NCBI GenBank assembly: GCA_963718065.1
Contig: CAVQYE010000003.1
Coordinates: 68,872-132,871 of the forward strand
Length of the DNA: 64,000 bases
Origin: CAVPGP01 sp963718065
Lineage (GTDB): Bacteria > Actinomycetota > Thermoleophilia > Gaiellales > Gaiellaceae
Direction: 5' to 3'
The notes under the pieces are model-generated. The model had not been told where the DNA came from. It saw only the letters and a list, made by a program, of their open reading frames with translations, and made no database searches. Position numbers and translations under genes: made by a program. Shown here piece after piece: positions 36,088-45,264 of the stretch (its first letter is position 1; each line of letters opens with the position of its first letter).

Positions 36088-36099
36088 ACGGTATACCGT
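36088..36099. promoter_or_regulatory. Palindromic -10 element for two divergent genes
   Basis: ACGGTATACCGT is a perfect 12-bp palindrome, so TATACC is present on both strands. On the plus strand it ends 9 nt before the ATG at 36107; on the minus strand it ends 9 nt before the GTG at 36080. There is no room for two separate promoters or ribosome-binding sites, so one symmetric element probably serves both leaderless genes. Confidence 0.5.
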
Positions 36100-36106
36100 T
36101 TCCGCT

Positions 36107-37096
36107 ATGCCGCCGAATCCGCTCGATGCGCTGAAGGCACTCGGGGAGCAGCTCCGCCAGACAGTCGGCGATGAGCTCGCCGACCAGCTCGACTCGTTCC
36201 GCAAGCCCGAGTCGACGCGGAGCATGGAAGAGCTGCAGGCGGAGCTCGACTCGCTGACCGGGCTCGAGACCGTGAAGGAGCAGGTGCACTCACTCGTCGC
36301 CTATCTGGCGGTCCAGGCGCGGCGCAAGGAGCACGGGCTCGCCGAGTCGGCGACGAGCCAGCACCTCGTCTTCCTCGGCAACCCCGGCACCGGCAAGACC
36401 ACCGTGGCGCGGCTGCTCGCGGAGATGTATCGCGCGATGGGCCTCCTGAAGCGCGGCCACCTCGTCGAGGTCGACCGAGCGGGACTCGTCGGTCAGTTCG
36501 TCGGTGCGACAGCGATCAAGACCGACCACGTGATCCGGCGGGCGCTCGATGGCGTCCTCTTCATCGACGAGGCGTATGCCCTCTCACCCGAGGAAGCGCG
36601 GCTCGACTTCGGCTCCGAGGCGATCGAGACGCTGCTCAAGCGGATGGAGGACTATCGCCACCGGCTCGTCGTGATCGTCGCCGGCTATCCGCGGCTGATG
36701 CATCACTTCCTCGACTCGAATCCGGGCCTGCGTTCGCGCTTCGCCCGGGAGATCTCGTTCCCCGACTACGCGACGGCGGAGCTCGTCGAGATCTCGCATC
36801 GCTTCGCCCGCGAAGCGGAGTACCTGCTCGACGAGGGCGCCGACTTGGAGCTGGCACGGGTGCTCGGCGGGGCAGGCCGTGGCGAGGGCTTCGGGAATGC
36901 GCGTCTCGCTCGGACGCTTTTCGAGCAGTCGATCGCCGCCCAGGCGCTGCGTCTCGCACGGCTCGAAGGCCGCGAGCTGGAGGAGTTGGACACGGCCGAG
37001 CTGATGCACATCGGAGCGGAGGACGTCGCGGCCGGCGCGCATGCGATCGGCGAGGCGCCGCGCGCGGAGCGAAGGCGCGGCTGGTGGACTCGCTAA
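36107..37096 (+). CDS. CbxX/CfqX (SpoVK)-type AAA+ ATPase
   Basis: A 329-residue protein. After about 45 residues (LGEQLRQTVGDELADQLDSF), the AAA domain shows GLETVKEQV, Walker A GNPGTGKT (91-98), Walker B GVLFIDEAYALSP, sensor 1 VIVAGYPRLM, arginine finger NPGLRSRF and the C-terminal lid GNARLARTLFEQSIAAQALRL. The family includes rubisco activases (CbxX) and sporulation SpoVK. No rubisco gene is in the window, so a general remodelling role is likelier. Its 3' end overlaps the alpha-hydroxyacid oxidase start by 13 nt, which suggests a functional pair. Confidence 0.88.
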   Translation: MPPNPLDALKALGEQLRQTVGDELADQLDSFRKPESTRSMEELQAELDSLTGLETVKEQVHSLVAYLAVQARRKEHGLAESATSQHLVFLGNPGTGKTTVARLLAEMYRAMGLLKRGHLVEVDRAGLVGQFVGATAIKTDHVIRRALDGVLFIDEAYALSPEEARLDFGSEAIETLLKRMEDYRHRLVVIVAGYPRLMHHFLDSNPGLRSRFAREISFPDYATAELVEISHRFAREAEYLLDEGADLELARVLGGAGRGEGFGNARLARTLFEQSIAAQALRLARLEGRELEELDTAELMHIGAEDVAAGAHAIGEAPRAERRRGWWTR

Positions 37097-38139
37097 CCGG
37101 GCTGCTCAACTGCGAGGACTTCGAGCGCTGCGCGGAGGAGCGCCTCGATCCCGGTGCGTGGGGCTACTACGCCGGCGGCGCGGGTGACGAGGTCACGCTC
37201 CGGGACAACGTCGAGGCGTTCGGGCGCTGGCTCCTCCGCCCGCGCGTGCTCGTCGACGTCAGCGCGCCGAGCACGGCGACCACGGTGCTCGGCCAGGAGG
37301 TCTCGATGCCCCTGCTCGTCGCGCCGACCGCGTTTCAACGTGTCGCACATCCCGACGGGGAGGTCGCCACGTCGCGGGCGGCGGCCGCGGCGGGAACGGT
37401 GATGACGCTCTCCACACTGGCGACCGCGACGCCCGCGGAGGTCGCCGTCGCGGACGGACCGCGCTGGTTCCAGCTCTACGTGTTCCGCGACGAGGCCGTG
37501 ACGCGGGCGCTCGTCGACCAGGCGGTCGAGAGCGGCTTCGGCGCGATCGTGCTCACCGTCGACACGCCCGTCGTCGGCCGGCGCGAGCGTGACCTTCGCA
37601 CCGGCTTCACGGTCACGCACACGGTCGCGGCGCTCGGCGCCGGCCAGGTGACGCCGGCCGAGGCGTTCGCGCTCATGTCAGCCGCGGTCACCTGGAAGGA
37701 CGTCGAGTCACTGGCCTCGATGTCCGGCCTCCCGCTCGTCGTCAAGGGAGTGATCACGGCCGAGGACGCGCGTCTCGCCTGTGAGCACGGCGCCGACGCG
37801 CTGGTCGTCTCGAACCACGGCGGGCGCCAGCTCGACGGCGTCGCCGCCACGCTCGACGCGCTGCCCGAGGTAGTCGACGCCGTCGAGGGCCGGATCGAGG
37901 TGTATCTCGACGGCGGCGTGCGGCGCGGCGGCGACGTCGTCAAGGCGCTTGCACTCGGTGCGCGCGCGGCGATGGTCGGTCGCCCGATCCTCTGGGGCCT
38001 CGCGGCGGGCGGGGAGGCCGGCGTGGCGCGCGTCCTCGAGTTGCTGCAGGAGGAGATTTGCCTGGCGCTGCAACTGCTCGGTTGCAGACGGCCGGAGGAT
38101 GTCGGGCTCGGGCACGTCGCCCGGCGCTCGTTGACGTAG
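37084..38139 (+). CDS. FMN-dependent alpha-hydroxyacid oxidase/dehydrogenase
   Basis: A 351-residue TIM-barrel flavoprotein. Family motifs are GYYAGGAGDEVTLRDN near the N-terminus, LLVAPTAFQRVAHPDGE, QLYVFRDE, VVKGVITAEDARLACEHGADALVVSNHGGRQLDG with the active-site His-Gly-Gly-Arg, and YLDGGVRRGGDVVKALALGARAAMVGRP, which binds the FMN phosphate. It oxidises an L-2-hydroxyacid such as lactate or glycolate. GTG at 37084 lies inside the end of the AAA ATPase gene, so translation is coupled. Substrate specificity cannot be read from sequence alone. Confidence 0.92.
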   Translation: MDSLTGLLNCEDFERCAEERLDPGAWGYYAGGAGDEVTLRDNVEAFGRWLLRPRVLVDVSAPSTATTVLGQEVSMPLLVAPTAFQRVAHPDGEVATSRAAAAAGTVMTLSTLATATPAEVAVADGPRWFQLYVFRDEAVTRALVDQAVESGFGAIVLTVDTPVVGRRERDLRTGFTVTHTVAALGAGQVTPAEAFALMSAAVTWKDVESLASMSGLPLVVKGVITAEDARLACEHGADALVVSNHGGRQLDGVAATLDALPEVVDAVEGRIEVYLDGGVRRGGDVVKALALGARAAMVGRPILWGLAAGGEAGVARVLELLQEEICLALQLLGCRRPEDVGLGHVARRSLT

Positions 38140-38214
38140 CGCGCCGGCGAAAAGTTCCACTTTCGTCACAGAGCCGTCTCCCACGCGTGACGATTTCCCC
38201 GGCACGATCGATGC

Positions 38215-38870
38215 ATGAAGCTCGTCGTGTCGATCCTTGCCGCGCTGGCGCTCGCGGGCACCTCCCGGGCCGGCGGCGCCGGCGGTGCTGCGGTGCAGGT
38301 CGTGACGCTCTCGCCCTCGGAGGACGTCTCGTTCCCGTACCAGTGCAGTTGGGGATACGACGCGGACGAGCGCTGCTACCGCGACGACTCGAGCCGGCTT
38401 CCCCTGGGCGGCATCGAGGACGGCGCGGCGAGCAAGGCCTGGCGTGCAGCGCTGCGCTTCTCTCTCGCGGCGCTGCCGCCCGGCTCCGTCGTGCTGACGG
38501 CGGAGCTGTCGCTCCGCTACGACCGCCGTTGCGCCGCGCCGCGCCGGCGACGGTTCCTTGCGACGGACGAGGCTTCGAGCTCGAGGCTCATCCGGTGTTC
38601 ACGGACGACTGGTCGTCGGTGCGCGAGCTCGAGTACGGACCTGCGATCGCCTGGGCAGCGGTGGATCCGTCGTCGGCGCCCGTGTGGGTGACCTGGGACG
38701 TGACGGATCTCGTCGCCGACTGGCTGCTGGGCGCGCCGAATCGAGGCGTCCTGCTGCAACTGACGTCCGGTCTCGAGGATCTCGCGGTGGGCGGTCCCGC
38801 GTTCCCGAGTTCGTCGTTTCCGGATCCGGCGGTCCGGCCGCGGCTGACGGTCTGGTACCTGCGCGAGTAG
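38215..38870 (+). CDS. Secreted DNRLRE-type protein (one frameshift)
   Basis: About 218 residues with a signal peptide (LVVSILAALALAGTSRAGG). The mature part resembles the DNRLRE/TIGR beta-sandwich found in secreted proteins: ALRFSLAALPPGSVVLTAELSLRYD, WVTWDVTDLVADWLLGAPNRGVLLQL and the closing SSSFPDPAVRPRLTVWYL. A frameshift at about 38550 joins the two halves. It is probably an extracellular structural or binding protein. No partner is evident. Confidence 0.7.
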
Positions 38871-38911
38871 CCGCTGAGGCCACGAACGGCGCTCCAGAGC
38901 CGAGGCCCGGC

Positions 38912-38917
38912 TACCCT
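38912..38917 (+). promoter_or_regulatory. -10 element (TACCCT) of typA
   Basis: TACCCT (TAnnnT) ends 6 nt before the GTG at 38924; the gene has no ribosome-binding site. Confidence 0.5.
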
Positions 38918-38923
38918 GCCGAA

Positions 38924-40766
38924 GTGCCTCTCCGCAAGGACATCCGCAACGTCGCGATCATCGCTCACGTCGATCACGGGAAGACGACGCTGGTCGACGC
39001 CATGCTCTGGCAGTCCGGATCGTTCCGCGAGAACCAGGATGTCGCCGAGCGGGTCATGGACTCAATGGACCTCGAACGCGAGAAGGGGATCACGATCCTC
39101 GCCAAGAACACGGCCGTCCGGCACGGAGGCGTCAAGATCAACATTGTCGATACGCCCGGCCATGCGGACTTCGGCGGCGAGGTCGAGCGCGGCCTGACGA
39201 TGGTCGACGGCGTGCTGCTCCTCGTCGACGCCAGCGAGGGGCCGCTGCCGCAGACGCGCTTTGTTCTTCGCAAGGCGCTCGAGGCGAAGCTGCCGCTGAT
39301 CCTCGTCGTCAACAAGGTCGACCGGCCGGACGCCAGGATCGAGGAGGTCGTCAACGAGGTCTACGGGCTCTTCCTCGACCTCGACGCCGACGAGACGCCA
39401 GATCGAGTTTCCGATCGTCTATTGCAACGCCCGAGCAGGCAAGGCCGGCCTTGACCCGTCGGAACTGGCAGACGACCTCGAGCCGTTGTTTGAGGTGCTC
39501 CTCGAGCGGATCCCCGCGCCCTCGTACGAGGAGGGCCACCCGCTCCAGGCGCTCGTCACCAACCTCGACGCGTCGCCGTACGTCGGCCGGCTCGCGCTCT
39601 GCCGCGTCCGCGAAGGGTCGATCCGCAAGGGCCAGCAGATCGCCTGGTGCCGGGCGAACGGGACGATCGAGCGCACGAAGGTCACCGAGCTCTACGTCAC
39701 GGAGGCGCTCGACCGGGTCGATGTCGAGGAAGCCGGCCCGGGCGAGTTGATCGCCGTCGCCGGCATCCCGGAGGTGACGATCGGCGAGACGCTTGCGGAC
39801 CCCATCGATCCGCGGCCGTTGCCCGTGGTCGGCGTCGACGAGCCGAGCCTGTCGATGACGGTCGGCATCAACACATCGCCGTTGCAGGGCCAGGACGGGA
39901 CCCGCCTCACCGCGAGCATGGTCAAGGCACGCCTCGACCAGGAGCTCGTCGGCAACGTCTCCCTGCGAGTGCTGCCGACGGAGCGTCCGGACGCCTGGGA
40001 GGTGCAAGGCCGCGGCGAGCTGCAACTGGCGGTGCTCGTCGAGCTGATGCGCCGCGAGGGCTTCGAGCTGACGGTGGGCAAGCCGCAGGTCGTCACGCGC
40101 GAGATCAACGGCAAGACGCACGAGCCGATGGAGCGCCTCGCAATCGACGCGCCGGAGGAATACGTGGGCGTGATCACCCAGCTGCTCGCGCTCCGCAAGG
40201 GCCGGATGGAGCAGATGGTGAACCATGGCACAGGCTGGGTCCGGATCGAGTACCTCGTCCCCGCCCGCGGGCTGATCGGGTTCCGCACCGAGTTCCTCAC
40301 CGAGACGCGGGGCACCGGCATCCTGCACCACGTCTTCGAGGGCTACGAGCCGTGGCACGGCGAGTTGCGCACGCGTCCCTCCGGCAGTCTCGTCGCCGAC
40401 CGGCGGGGGCCGACGACCGCCTTCGCGCTGTCTAATCTGCAAGAGCGGGGCCAGCTCTTCGTCGCCCCCGGCATCGAGGTCTACGAAGGCATGATCGTGG
40501 GTGAGAACGCCCGCGCCGACGATCTCGACGTCAACGCCACGAAGGAAAAGAAGCTGACGAACATGCGCGCCTCGTCGAGCGACGAGCTCGTCCGCCTGAT
40601 TCCGCCGCGGCCGATGTCGCTCGAACAGGCGCTTGAGTTCATCCGTGACGACGAGTGCGTCGAGGTGACGCCGCTGCACGCCCGCCTGCGCAAGGTCGAG
40701 CTCTCGGCCCAGAAGCGCCAAAGCGCCACATCGCGCAAGTCGCGCGGGCTCGCCGCCGTCCAGTAG
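38924..40766 (+). CDS. typA: Ribosome-associated GTPase TypA/BipA (one frameshift)
   Basis: About 613 residues. G1 is AHVDHGKTTL, G2 region EREKGITILAKNTA, G3 DTPGHADFGGEVER and G4 VNKVD. Domains II and III follow, and the BipA-specific C-terminal domain is ARGLIGFRTEFLTETRGTGILHHVF with KEKKLTNMRASSSDELVRLIPP. One frame change at about 39398 is removed by deleting one C, which restores DADETQIEFPIVYCNA; this is almost certainly a sequencing error in a housekeeping gene. The start is GTG, leaderless, with TACCCT ending 6 nt upstream. The protein assists ribosome assembly and stress adaptation. Confidence 0.95.
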
Positions 40767-40890
40767 CGCCCGCTCCGCGCGGGGCGGAAGATGGACACGC
40801 GCGACGGCGTCTGGTAGATGCCGTCGTCGTAGCGTAGATAGCTCTCGGTAGATTTGACCCACCGGGACGTCCGGCTTAGAGGAGGAATTG

Positions 40891-41553
40891 ATGGCTCTGC
40901 AGATTGGCGATACGGCACCTGATTTCGAGGCGCAGACCACGGAAGGCCCGATCCACTTCCACGACTGGATCGGTGACTCGTGGGCCGTGCTCTTCTCGCA
41001 CCCGAAGGACTTCACCCCGGTGTGCACGACCGAGCTCGGCTACATGGCCAAGATCAAGCCCGAGTTCGACAAGCGGAACGTCAAGATCATCGGTCTCTCT
41101 GTCGATCCGACCGAGAAGCACGAGCAGTGGGCGACCGACATCGAGGAGACGCAGGGGCACGCCCCCAACTACCCGATCATCGGCGACGTCGACTTCAACG
41201 TCTCGAAGCAGTACGGGATGCTGCCGGCCGACACTTCGGGTGACACGGCCGACCGCACGCCGATGGACAACCAGACCGTGCGCAACGTCTTCGTCGTCGG
41301 CCCGGACAAGAAGGTCAAGCTGATCCTGATCTACCCGATGACGACCGGCCGGAACTTCGACGAGGTCCTGCGCGTGATCGACTCGCTGCAGCTGACCGCG
41401 AAGCACAAGGTCGCGACACCGGTGAACTGGAAGCAGGGCGAGGACGTGATCATCGCCGGCTCGGTCTCGGACGACGAGGCGAGGGAGACGTACCCGGACG
41501 GCTGGGAGTCGCCGCGCCCCTACATCCGGATCGTCGCGCAGCCGCGCGCTTAG
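40891..41553 (+). CDS. 1-Cys peroxiredoxin (Prx6 type)
   Basis: A 220-residue thiol peroxidase. The peroxidatic Cys is in the motif DFTPVCTTELG, and no other cysteine is present, which places it in the 1-Cys Prx6 class. The long C-terminal arm (NFDEVLRVIDSLQLTAKHKVATPVNWKQGEDVII) is also Prx6-like. It reduces H2O2 and organic peroxides. The ATG at 40891 follows a strong GAGGAGGA site, and the 124-nt upstream gap should hold a promoter. Confidence 0.93.
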   Translation: MALQIGDTAPDFEAQTTEGPIHFHDWIGDSWAVLFSHPKDFTPVCTTELGYMAKIKPEFDKRNVKIIGLSVDPTEKHEQWATDIEETQGHAPNYPIIGDVDFNVSKQYGMLPADTSGDTADRTPMDNQTVRNVFVVGPDKKVKLILIYPMTTGRNFDEVLRVIDSLQLTAKHKVATPVNWKQGEDVIIAGSVSDDEARETYPDGWESPRPYIRIVAQPRA

Positions 41554-41610
41554 CGGCGTTTCGACGGCCCGCCCGAACACGAACGAAATTAGCCGGCGCC
41601 GGATCTCGCG

Positions 41611-42444
41611 TCAGGGCGAGACCGGCGTCGGCTCGATCTCGGCATCGTCGAGCCGCTTGCACGCCGCCTGCTGCTTTGGCGAGAGCGGATGCTTCGCCGG
41701 CTCCAGCGGGTGGCAGTCGTACACGCGGTGCAGCCGGCTGAGGTCGGGGACGATCGACGGCCAGGGATAGAACACGAGGTGCAGCAGGAGCATCACGAGC
41801 CCGGCGGCGACGACGAGAGCGAGGACTCGCAGCCGGCGCTCGAGGCTGCGGAGCGTCTCGAACATCGTCGGAAACGGGACGTCGGCCGCGAATCGCTTCG
41901 GCCAGGCGAGAAGCGACGGAATGACGACCCAGAACAGCAAGGTGAGGCCGTAGAGGGTGCGCCCGGTTGCGAACTCGTCGTCGACGTCGGTCACGAACGC
42001 AGCGACGGCTGTGCCGACGACGATGATGAGCAGCGCGACCGCGAAGTACAGGGCTGCGGCGATCTCGTGGACGGGAGTCGTCGACCGAGTGAACCGGCCG
42101 CCGATCGGCGTGCGGTACGGGAGGAGCAGATCACCCTCGACCCCGCCGGCCTTGTTGGGGGCCGCGCCCTTGACCGGCAGGACGCCCGTCCTCGTCGGCG
42201 GGTAGCGGAAGCCGCTGTACGCGCAGAGCACGATCACGCCGACGACGACGAGCGCGACGACCGGGCGGTCGTATTCGAGCTTGCCGATCGTGCCCGAGAT
42301 CGTCGGCCACTTGGCGCTGTCCTTCCAGAAGGCCGCCCAGAACTCGGGGACGAGCACGAGGACGGCGAAGAACAGCCAGACGCCGTAGCCCCACCTCTCG
42401 CGGCGCTCGATGCCGCCGAAATGTGTCTGCCACCAGACCTGCAA
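41611..42444 (-). CDS. Hypothetical membrane protein
   Basis: A 277-residue protein with about five membrane segments (WLFFAVLVLVPEFWAAFW, PVVALVVVGVIVLCAYSGF, AALYFAVALLIIVVGTAVAAF, LTLLFWVVIPSLLAW, VLALVVAAGLVMLLLHLVFY) and a short cytoplasmic or external C-terminus with two cysteines. I do not recognise a family. It converges on the peroxiredoxin gene and starts 145 nt from the divergent ferritin-like gene. Confidence 0.65.
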   Translation of the reverse strand: MQVWWQTHFGGIERRERWGYGVWLFFAVLVLVPEFWAAFWKDSAKWPTISGTIGKLEYDRPVVALVVVGVIVLCAYSGFRYPPTRTGVLPVKGAAPNKAGGVEGDLLLPYRTPIGGRFTRSTTPVHEIAAALYFAVALLIIVVGTAVAAFVTDVDDEFATGRTLYGLTLLFWVVIPSLLAWPKRFAADVPFPTMFETLRSLERRLRVLALVVAAGLVMLLLHLVFYPWPSIVPDLSRLHRVYDCHPLEPAKHPLSPKQQAACKRLDDAEIEPTPVSP

Positions 42445-42589
42445 GCGAGGACGACGCTACAACCGTCGCTTACGGAAGTCCACAGCGGGCCGCCCATGTT
42501 GGGCTGAGCGGGTGGTAGTGTTGCCGCGGTGTCTTTCATAGGCATTTCACAGGTATGTCAACCACATCAGAGGTAGGAGCGGCGACGGC

Positions 42590-43195
42590 GTGACCGGCCA
42601 ACTCAGCAGGGCACAATTGCTCTCGCGCGGTGCTATCGCTGGAACAGGCTTCCTCGCGGCCGGCTCGGCCACGGGGTTCCTCGCCGCCGCGGCCGCGGCG
42701 GAGACGATCCCGGACGGCGATCTTGCCTATGCGCGGCTGCTGGTCGGGGCGGAGCTGCTCGCCTCGGACTTCTACGCGCAGGCGATCGCATCGAAGCAGC
42801 TCACAGGCGACTCCTTGAAGTACGCGAAGCGGGCGCTCTTCAACGAGCAGGAGCACTACCGGGCGATGGCGCAGGTCCTCGACGGCGCGGGGCAGCCGCC
42901 CGCTGTCGCCGAGGACTTCGACTTCGCGTATTCGAAGGGCGCGTTCGCCTCGAAGGGGTCGATCGCGAAGCTCGGCGTGACCCTCGAGACCGCTTTCGTG
43001 GGCGCATACCTGGGCGCGGTCGCCGGTCTCGAGACAGACGCGCTGAAGCAGACGGTGGCGCGCATTGCCGCCAGCGAGGCCGAGCACCTGAGCGTCCTGG
43101 CGCGGCTCTCCGGCGCTGGTCCGATCGGGATCTCGTTCCCGGAGCCGCTGACGATCGACGAGGCCTCGGACGCACTCGACGCGTTCGCGAGTTAG
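42590..43195 (+). CDS. Ferritin-like domain protein, exported
   Basis: A 201-residue protein. The N-terminus (RAQLLSRGAIAGTGFLAAGSA) looks like a signal peptide, with no twin-arginine pair visible. A four-helix ferritin-like fold follows: AYARLLVGAELLASDFYAQAIA, YAKRALFNEQEHYRAMAQVL, LGVTLETAFVGAYLGAVAGL and TVARIAASEAEHLSVLARL. The Glu and E-x-x-H (EQEHY, EAEHL) positions fit a di-metal site. It opens the plus-strand run leading to the CO dehydrogenase genes; 15 nt separate it from the next gene. Its role there is unknown. Confidence 0.75.
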   Translation: MTGQLSRAQLLSRGAIAGTGFLAAGSATGFLAAAAAAETIPDGDLAYARLLVGAELLASDFYAQAIASKQLTGDSLKYAKRALFNEQEHYRAMAQVLDGAGQPPAVAEDFDFAYSKGAFASKGSIAKLGVTLETAFVGAYLGAVAGLETDALKQTVARIAASEAEHLSVLARLSGAGPIGISFPEPLTIDEASDALDAFAS

Positions 43196-43210
43196 CGAGG
43201 GGGGAGCCAG

Positions 43211-43591
43211 ATGCCGAGAGATTTCTACAGTGCGAGTGAGGCGGCCCGGACGCTCGGGATCAGCCTCGACACGCTCCGCCGCTGGGACCGTCAGGGGCGC
43301 ATCAAGACGAGCCGAGACTCGAGCAATCGCCGGATCGTCACCGCGAAGGAGATCGAGCGCTTGCGCGGCGGCCCCGGCGCCGAGCATCAGATGAGCGCGC
43401 GCAACCGCTTCAGCGGCATCGTCCGCGACGTCCGGGTCGAGGGCTTGATGGCACAGGTCGAGATGGTCGTCACCGAGCCCACCGTCCTGACGGCGATCGT
43501 CACCGCCGACTCCGTCGCGGAGCTCGGGCTGAAACCCGGCAATCACGTGGTCGCAGTCATCAAGTCCACGTCGGTCATGGTCGAGCATTGA
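43211..43591 (+). CDS. HTH (MerR-type) regulator fused to a molybdate-binding Mop/TOBE domain
   Basis: A 126-residue protein. Residues 1-55 are a MerR/excisionase-type HTH (YSASEAARTLGISLDTLRRWDRQGRI). Residues 64-126 form one Mop/TOBE unit (NRFSGIVRDVRVEGLMAQVEMV, TADSVAELGLKPGNHVVAVIKSTSVMV), which binds molybdate or tungstate. It is the short actinobacterial equivalent of ModE and probably controls modABC, whose first gene follows directly. Because modABC runs into the CO dehydrogenase genes, it may tie the whole cluster to molybdate supply. A GGGGGG-rich ribosome-binding site precedes the ATG. Confidence 0.85.
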   Translation: MPRDFYSASEAARTLGISLDTLRRWDRQGRIKTSRDSSNRRIVTAKEIERLRGGPGAEHQMSARNRFSGIVRDVRVEGLMAQVEMVVTEPTVLTAIVTADSVAELGLKPGNHVVAVIKSTSVMVEH

Positions 43592-43608
43592 GAAAGGGGT
43601 CCTCGACA

Positions 43609-44421
43609 GTGCATGTCGCATCTGCATCTCGTCGCCTCGGAGCGCGCCGGCTCACCGTCCTCGCGGCGATCGCCGGCCTCCTTGCCTCGCTGCTGACGGC
43701 CGCCGGCGCCTCGGCGCGCCCGGAATCGAGCGCAGCCGCCCGGGTCACCGGCATCACCGTCTACGCGGCCGCGTCGCTGACCGACGTGTTCCCGCAGATC
43801 GACAAAGGCCCGAAGTACTCGTTCGGCGCCTCGAGCACCCTGGCCGCTCAGATCACGCAGGGAGCGCCGGCGGACGTCTTCGCCTCGGCGAACACCACGA
43901 TCCCCGACCAGCTGTTCGCGAAGGGCCTCGTGCAGAAGCCCGTCGTCTTCACGCGCAACCGGCTCGTGCTCGTCGTGCCGATGTCGAATCCTGCTGGCAT
44001 CAACAGCCTCTACGACCTGAAGAAGCCGGGCATCAAGCTCGTGATCGCAGCCAGCGCGGTCCCGGTCGGCAGCTACACGCTGCAGGTGCTGAAGCAGATG
44101 GGACTGACGGCAAGCGTGCTCCCGAACGTCGTCAGCCGCGAGTCCGACGTCCGCAGTGTCCTCTCGAAGGTCGCGCTCGGCGAGGCCGACGCCGGCTTCG
44201 TCTACTCGACCGACGCCAGGACGGTGCCCGGCAGGGTGAAGGTGATCAAGGTCCCGGCCTGGGCGCAGCCGAAGGTGGCGTACTCGATGGCGATCGTCTC
44301 CTCGAGCTCCAACAAGGCGGCGGCGCGGCGGTACATCAACGAGATCCTGAGCAAGGCGGGCCAGAAGAAGATGCTGGCCGCCGGCTTCCTGCCGATCCCG
44401 GCGAAGAAGCCGGGGTCTTGA
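43609..44421 (+). CDS. modA: Molybdate ABC transporter substrate-binding protein
   Basis: About 270 residues with a signal peptide (LTVLAAIAGLLASLLTAAGASA). The ModA fold is recognised by ITVYAAASLTDVFPQID, FGASSTLAAQITQGAPADVFASA, FTRNRLVLVVP, LVIAASAVPVGSYTLQVLKQMG and the ligand-site EADAGFVYSTDA. The Ser of AAASL and the Ser of GASS bind the oxyanion. GTG at 43609 follows AAAGGGG; a TTG at 43588 overlapping the previous stop is the alternative. It delivers molybdate to ModBC for the molybdopterin cofactor of CO dehydrogenase. Confidence 0.92.
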   Translation: MHVASASRRLGARRLTVLAAIAGLLASLLTAAGASARPESSAAARVTGITVYAAASLTDVFPQIDKGPKYSFGASSTLAAQITQGAPADVFASANTTIPDQLFAKGLVQKPVVFTRNRLVLVVPMSNPAGINSLYDLKKPGIKLVIAASAVPVGSYTLQVLKQMGLTASVLPNVVSRESDVRSVLSKVALGEADAGFVYSTDARTVPGRVKVIKVPAWAQPKVAYSMAIVSSSSNKAAARRYINEILSKAGQKKMLAAGFLPIPAKKPGS

Positions 44422-45264
44422 GCTCGAGCCGACGCATGCGCAGAGCTCTGCTCGCCGTCCTCTACTTCCTCGCCGTCGGGATCGCACTTGCGTTCCTCGT
44501 GCTGCCCGTGCTGGCGATCTTCGTCCACGTTCCGCCGGGCCAGTTGCTCGAGCAGCTCTCGAATCCCGGTCGTTGTCGACGCGCTGATCGTCAGCCTGAA
44601 GACGACCTTGATCGCGCAGGCGCTGATCCTGCTGTTCGGGACGCCGACCGCCTACCTCCTCGCCAGCCGCCGCTTCCCCGGCCGCTTGCTCTGCATCACG
44701 CTCGTCGAGTTGCCGCTCGTGCTCCCGCCCGCCGTGGCCGGCATCGGGCTGCTCGTCGCGTTCGGCCGCGTCGGGCTGCTCGGCTCGACGCTCGACGTGT
44801 TCGGGATCACGCTTCCGTTCACGCAGGCCGCGGTGACGATCGCGGTCGCGTTCGTCGCCGGCCCGTTCTACGTGCGCCAGGCGATCGCTGCCTTCGAAGC
44901 GGTCGACCAGAATCTCGTCGCCGCCTCTCGCACGCTCGGCGCGGGACCGGCGCGCACCTTCTTCCGCGTCGTGCTCCCCCTGGCGCGAGGCGGGCTCGTC
45001 GCCGGCGAGGCGCTCTCATTCGCGCGCGGCCTCGGCGAGTTCGGAGCCACGATCATGTTCGCCGGCAGCCTGCAGAAGGTGACGCAGACGCTGCCGCTCG
45101 CGGTCTACGCCCAGTTCGAGGTCGACCTCGACGTCACCCTCGCGATCAGTGCACTGCTCGTCCTGATCAGCGTCGCGTTGCTGATCTCCTTCAAGCTGGC
45201 GTCCCTATGGCAGCCCTCAGAGCAGACTTCCGGCTCCCGCTTCGGTCTTTTGAGCTGGAACTAG
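44418..45264 (+). CDS. modB: Molybdate ABC transporter permease (one frameshift)
   Basis: About 282 residues with six membrane helices. TM1 is LLAVLYFLAVGIALAFLVLPVLAIF. The EAA loop is AASRTLGAGPARTFFRVVLPLARGGLVAGEALSFARGLGEFGATIMFAG, typical of ModB/CysT. A frameshift at about 44568 is removed by dropping one C, giving LSNPVVVDALIVSLKTTL. TTG at 44418 overlaps the modA stop (TTGA). It forms the membrane channel for molybdate. Confidence 0.88.

Noticed and set aside
36107..37096. Rubisco activase assignment for the CbxX-like ATPase
   Set aside because: No rubisco or other Calvin-cycle gene is in the window, and SpoVK/CbxX-like ATPases are common without rubisco.
39398..39399. Programmed frameshift in typA
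   Set aside because: There is no slippery sequence with a downstream structure known for this gene, and deleting one base restores a perfect match. Frameshifts of the same kind are scattered over the window.
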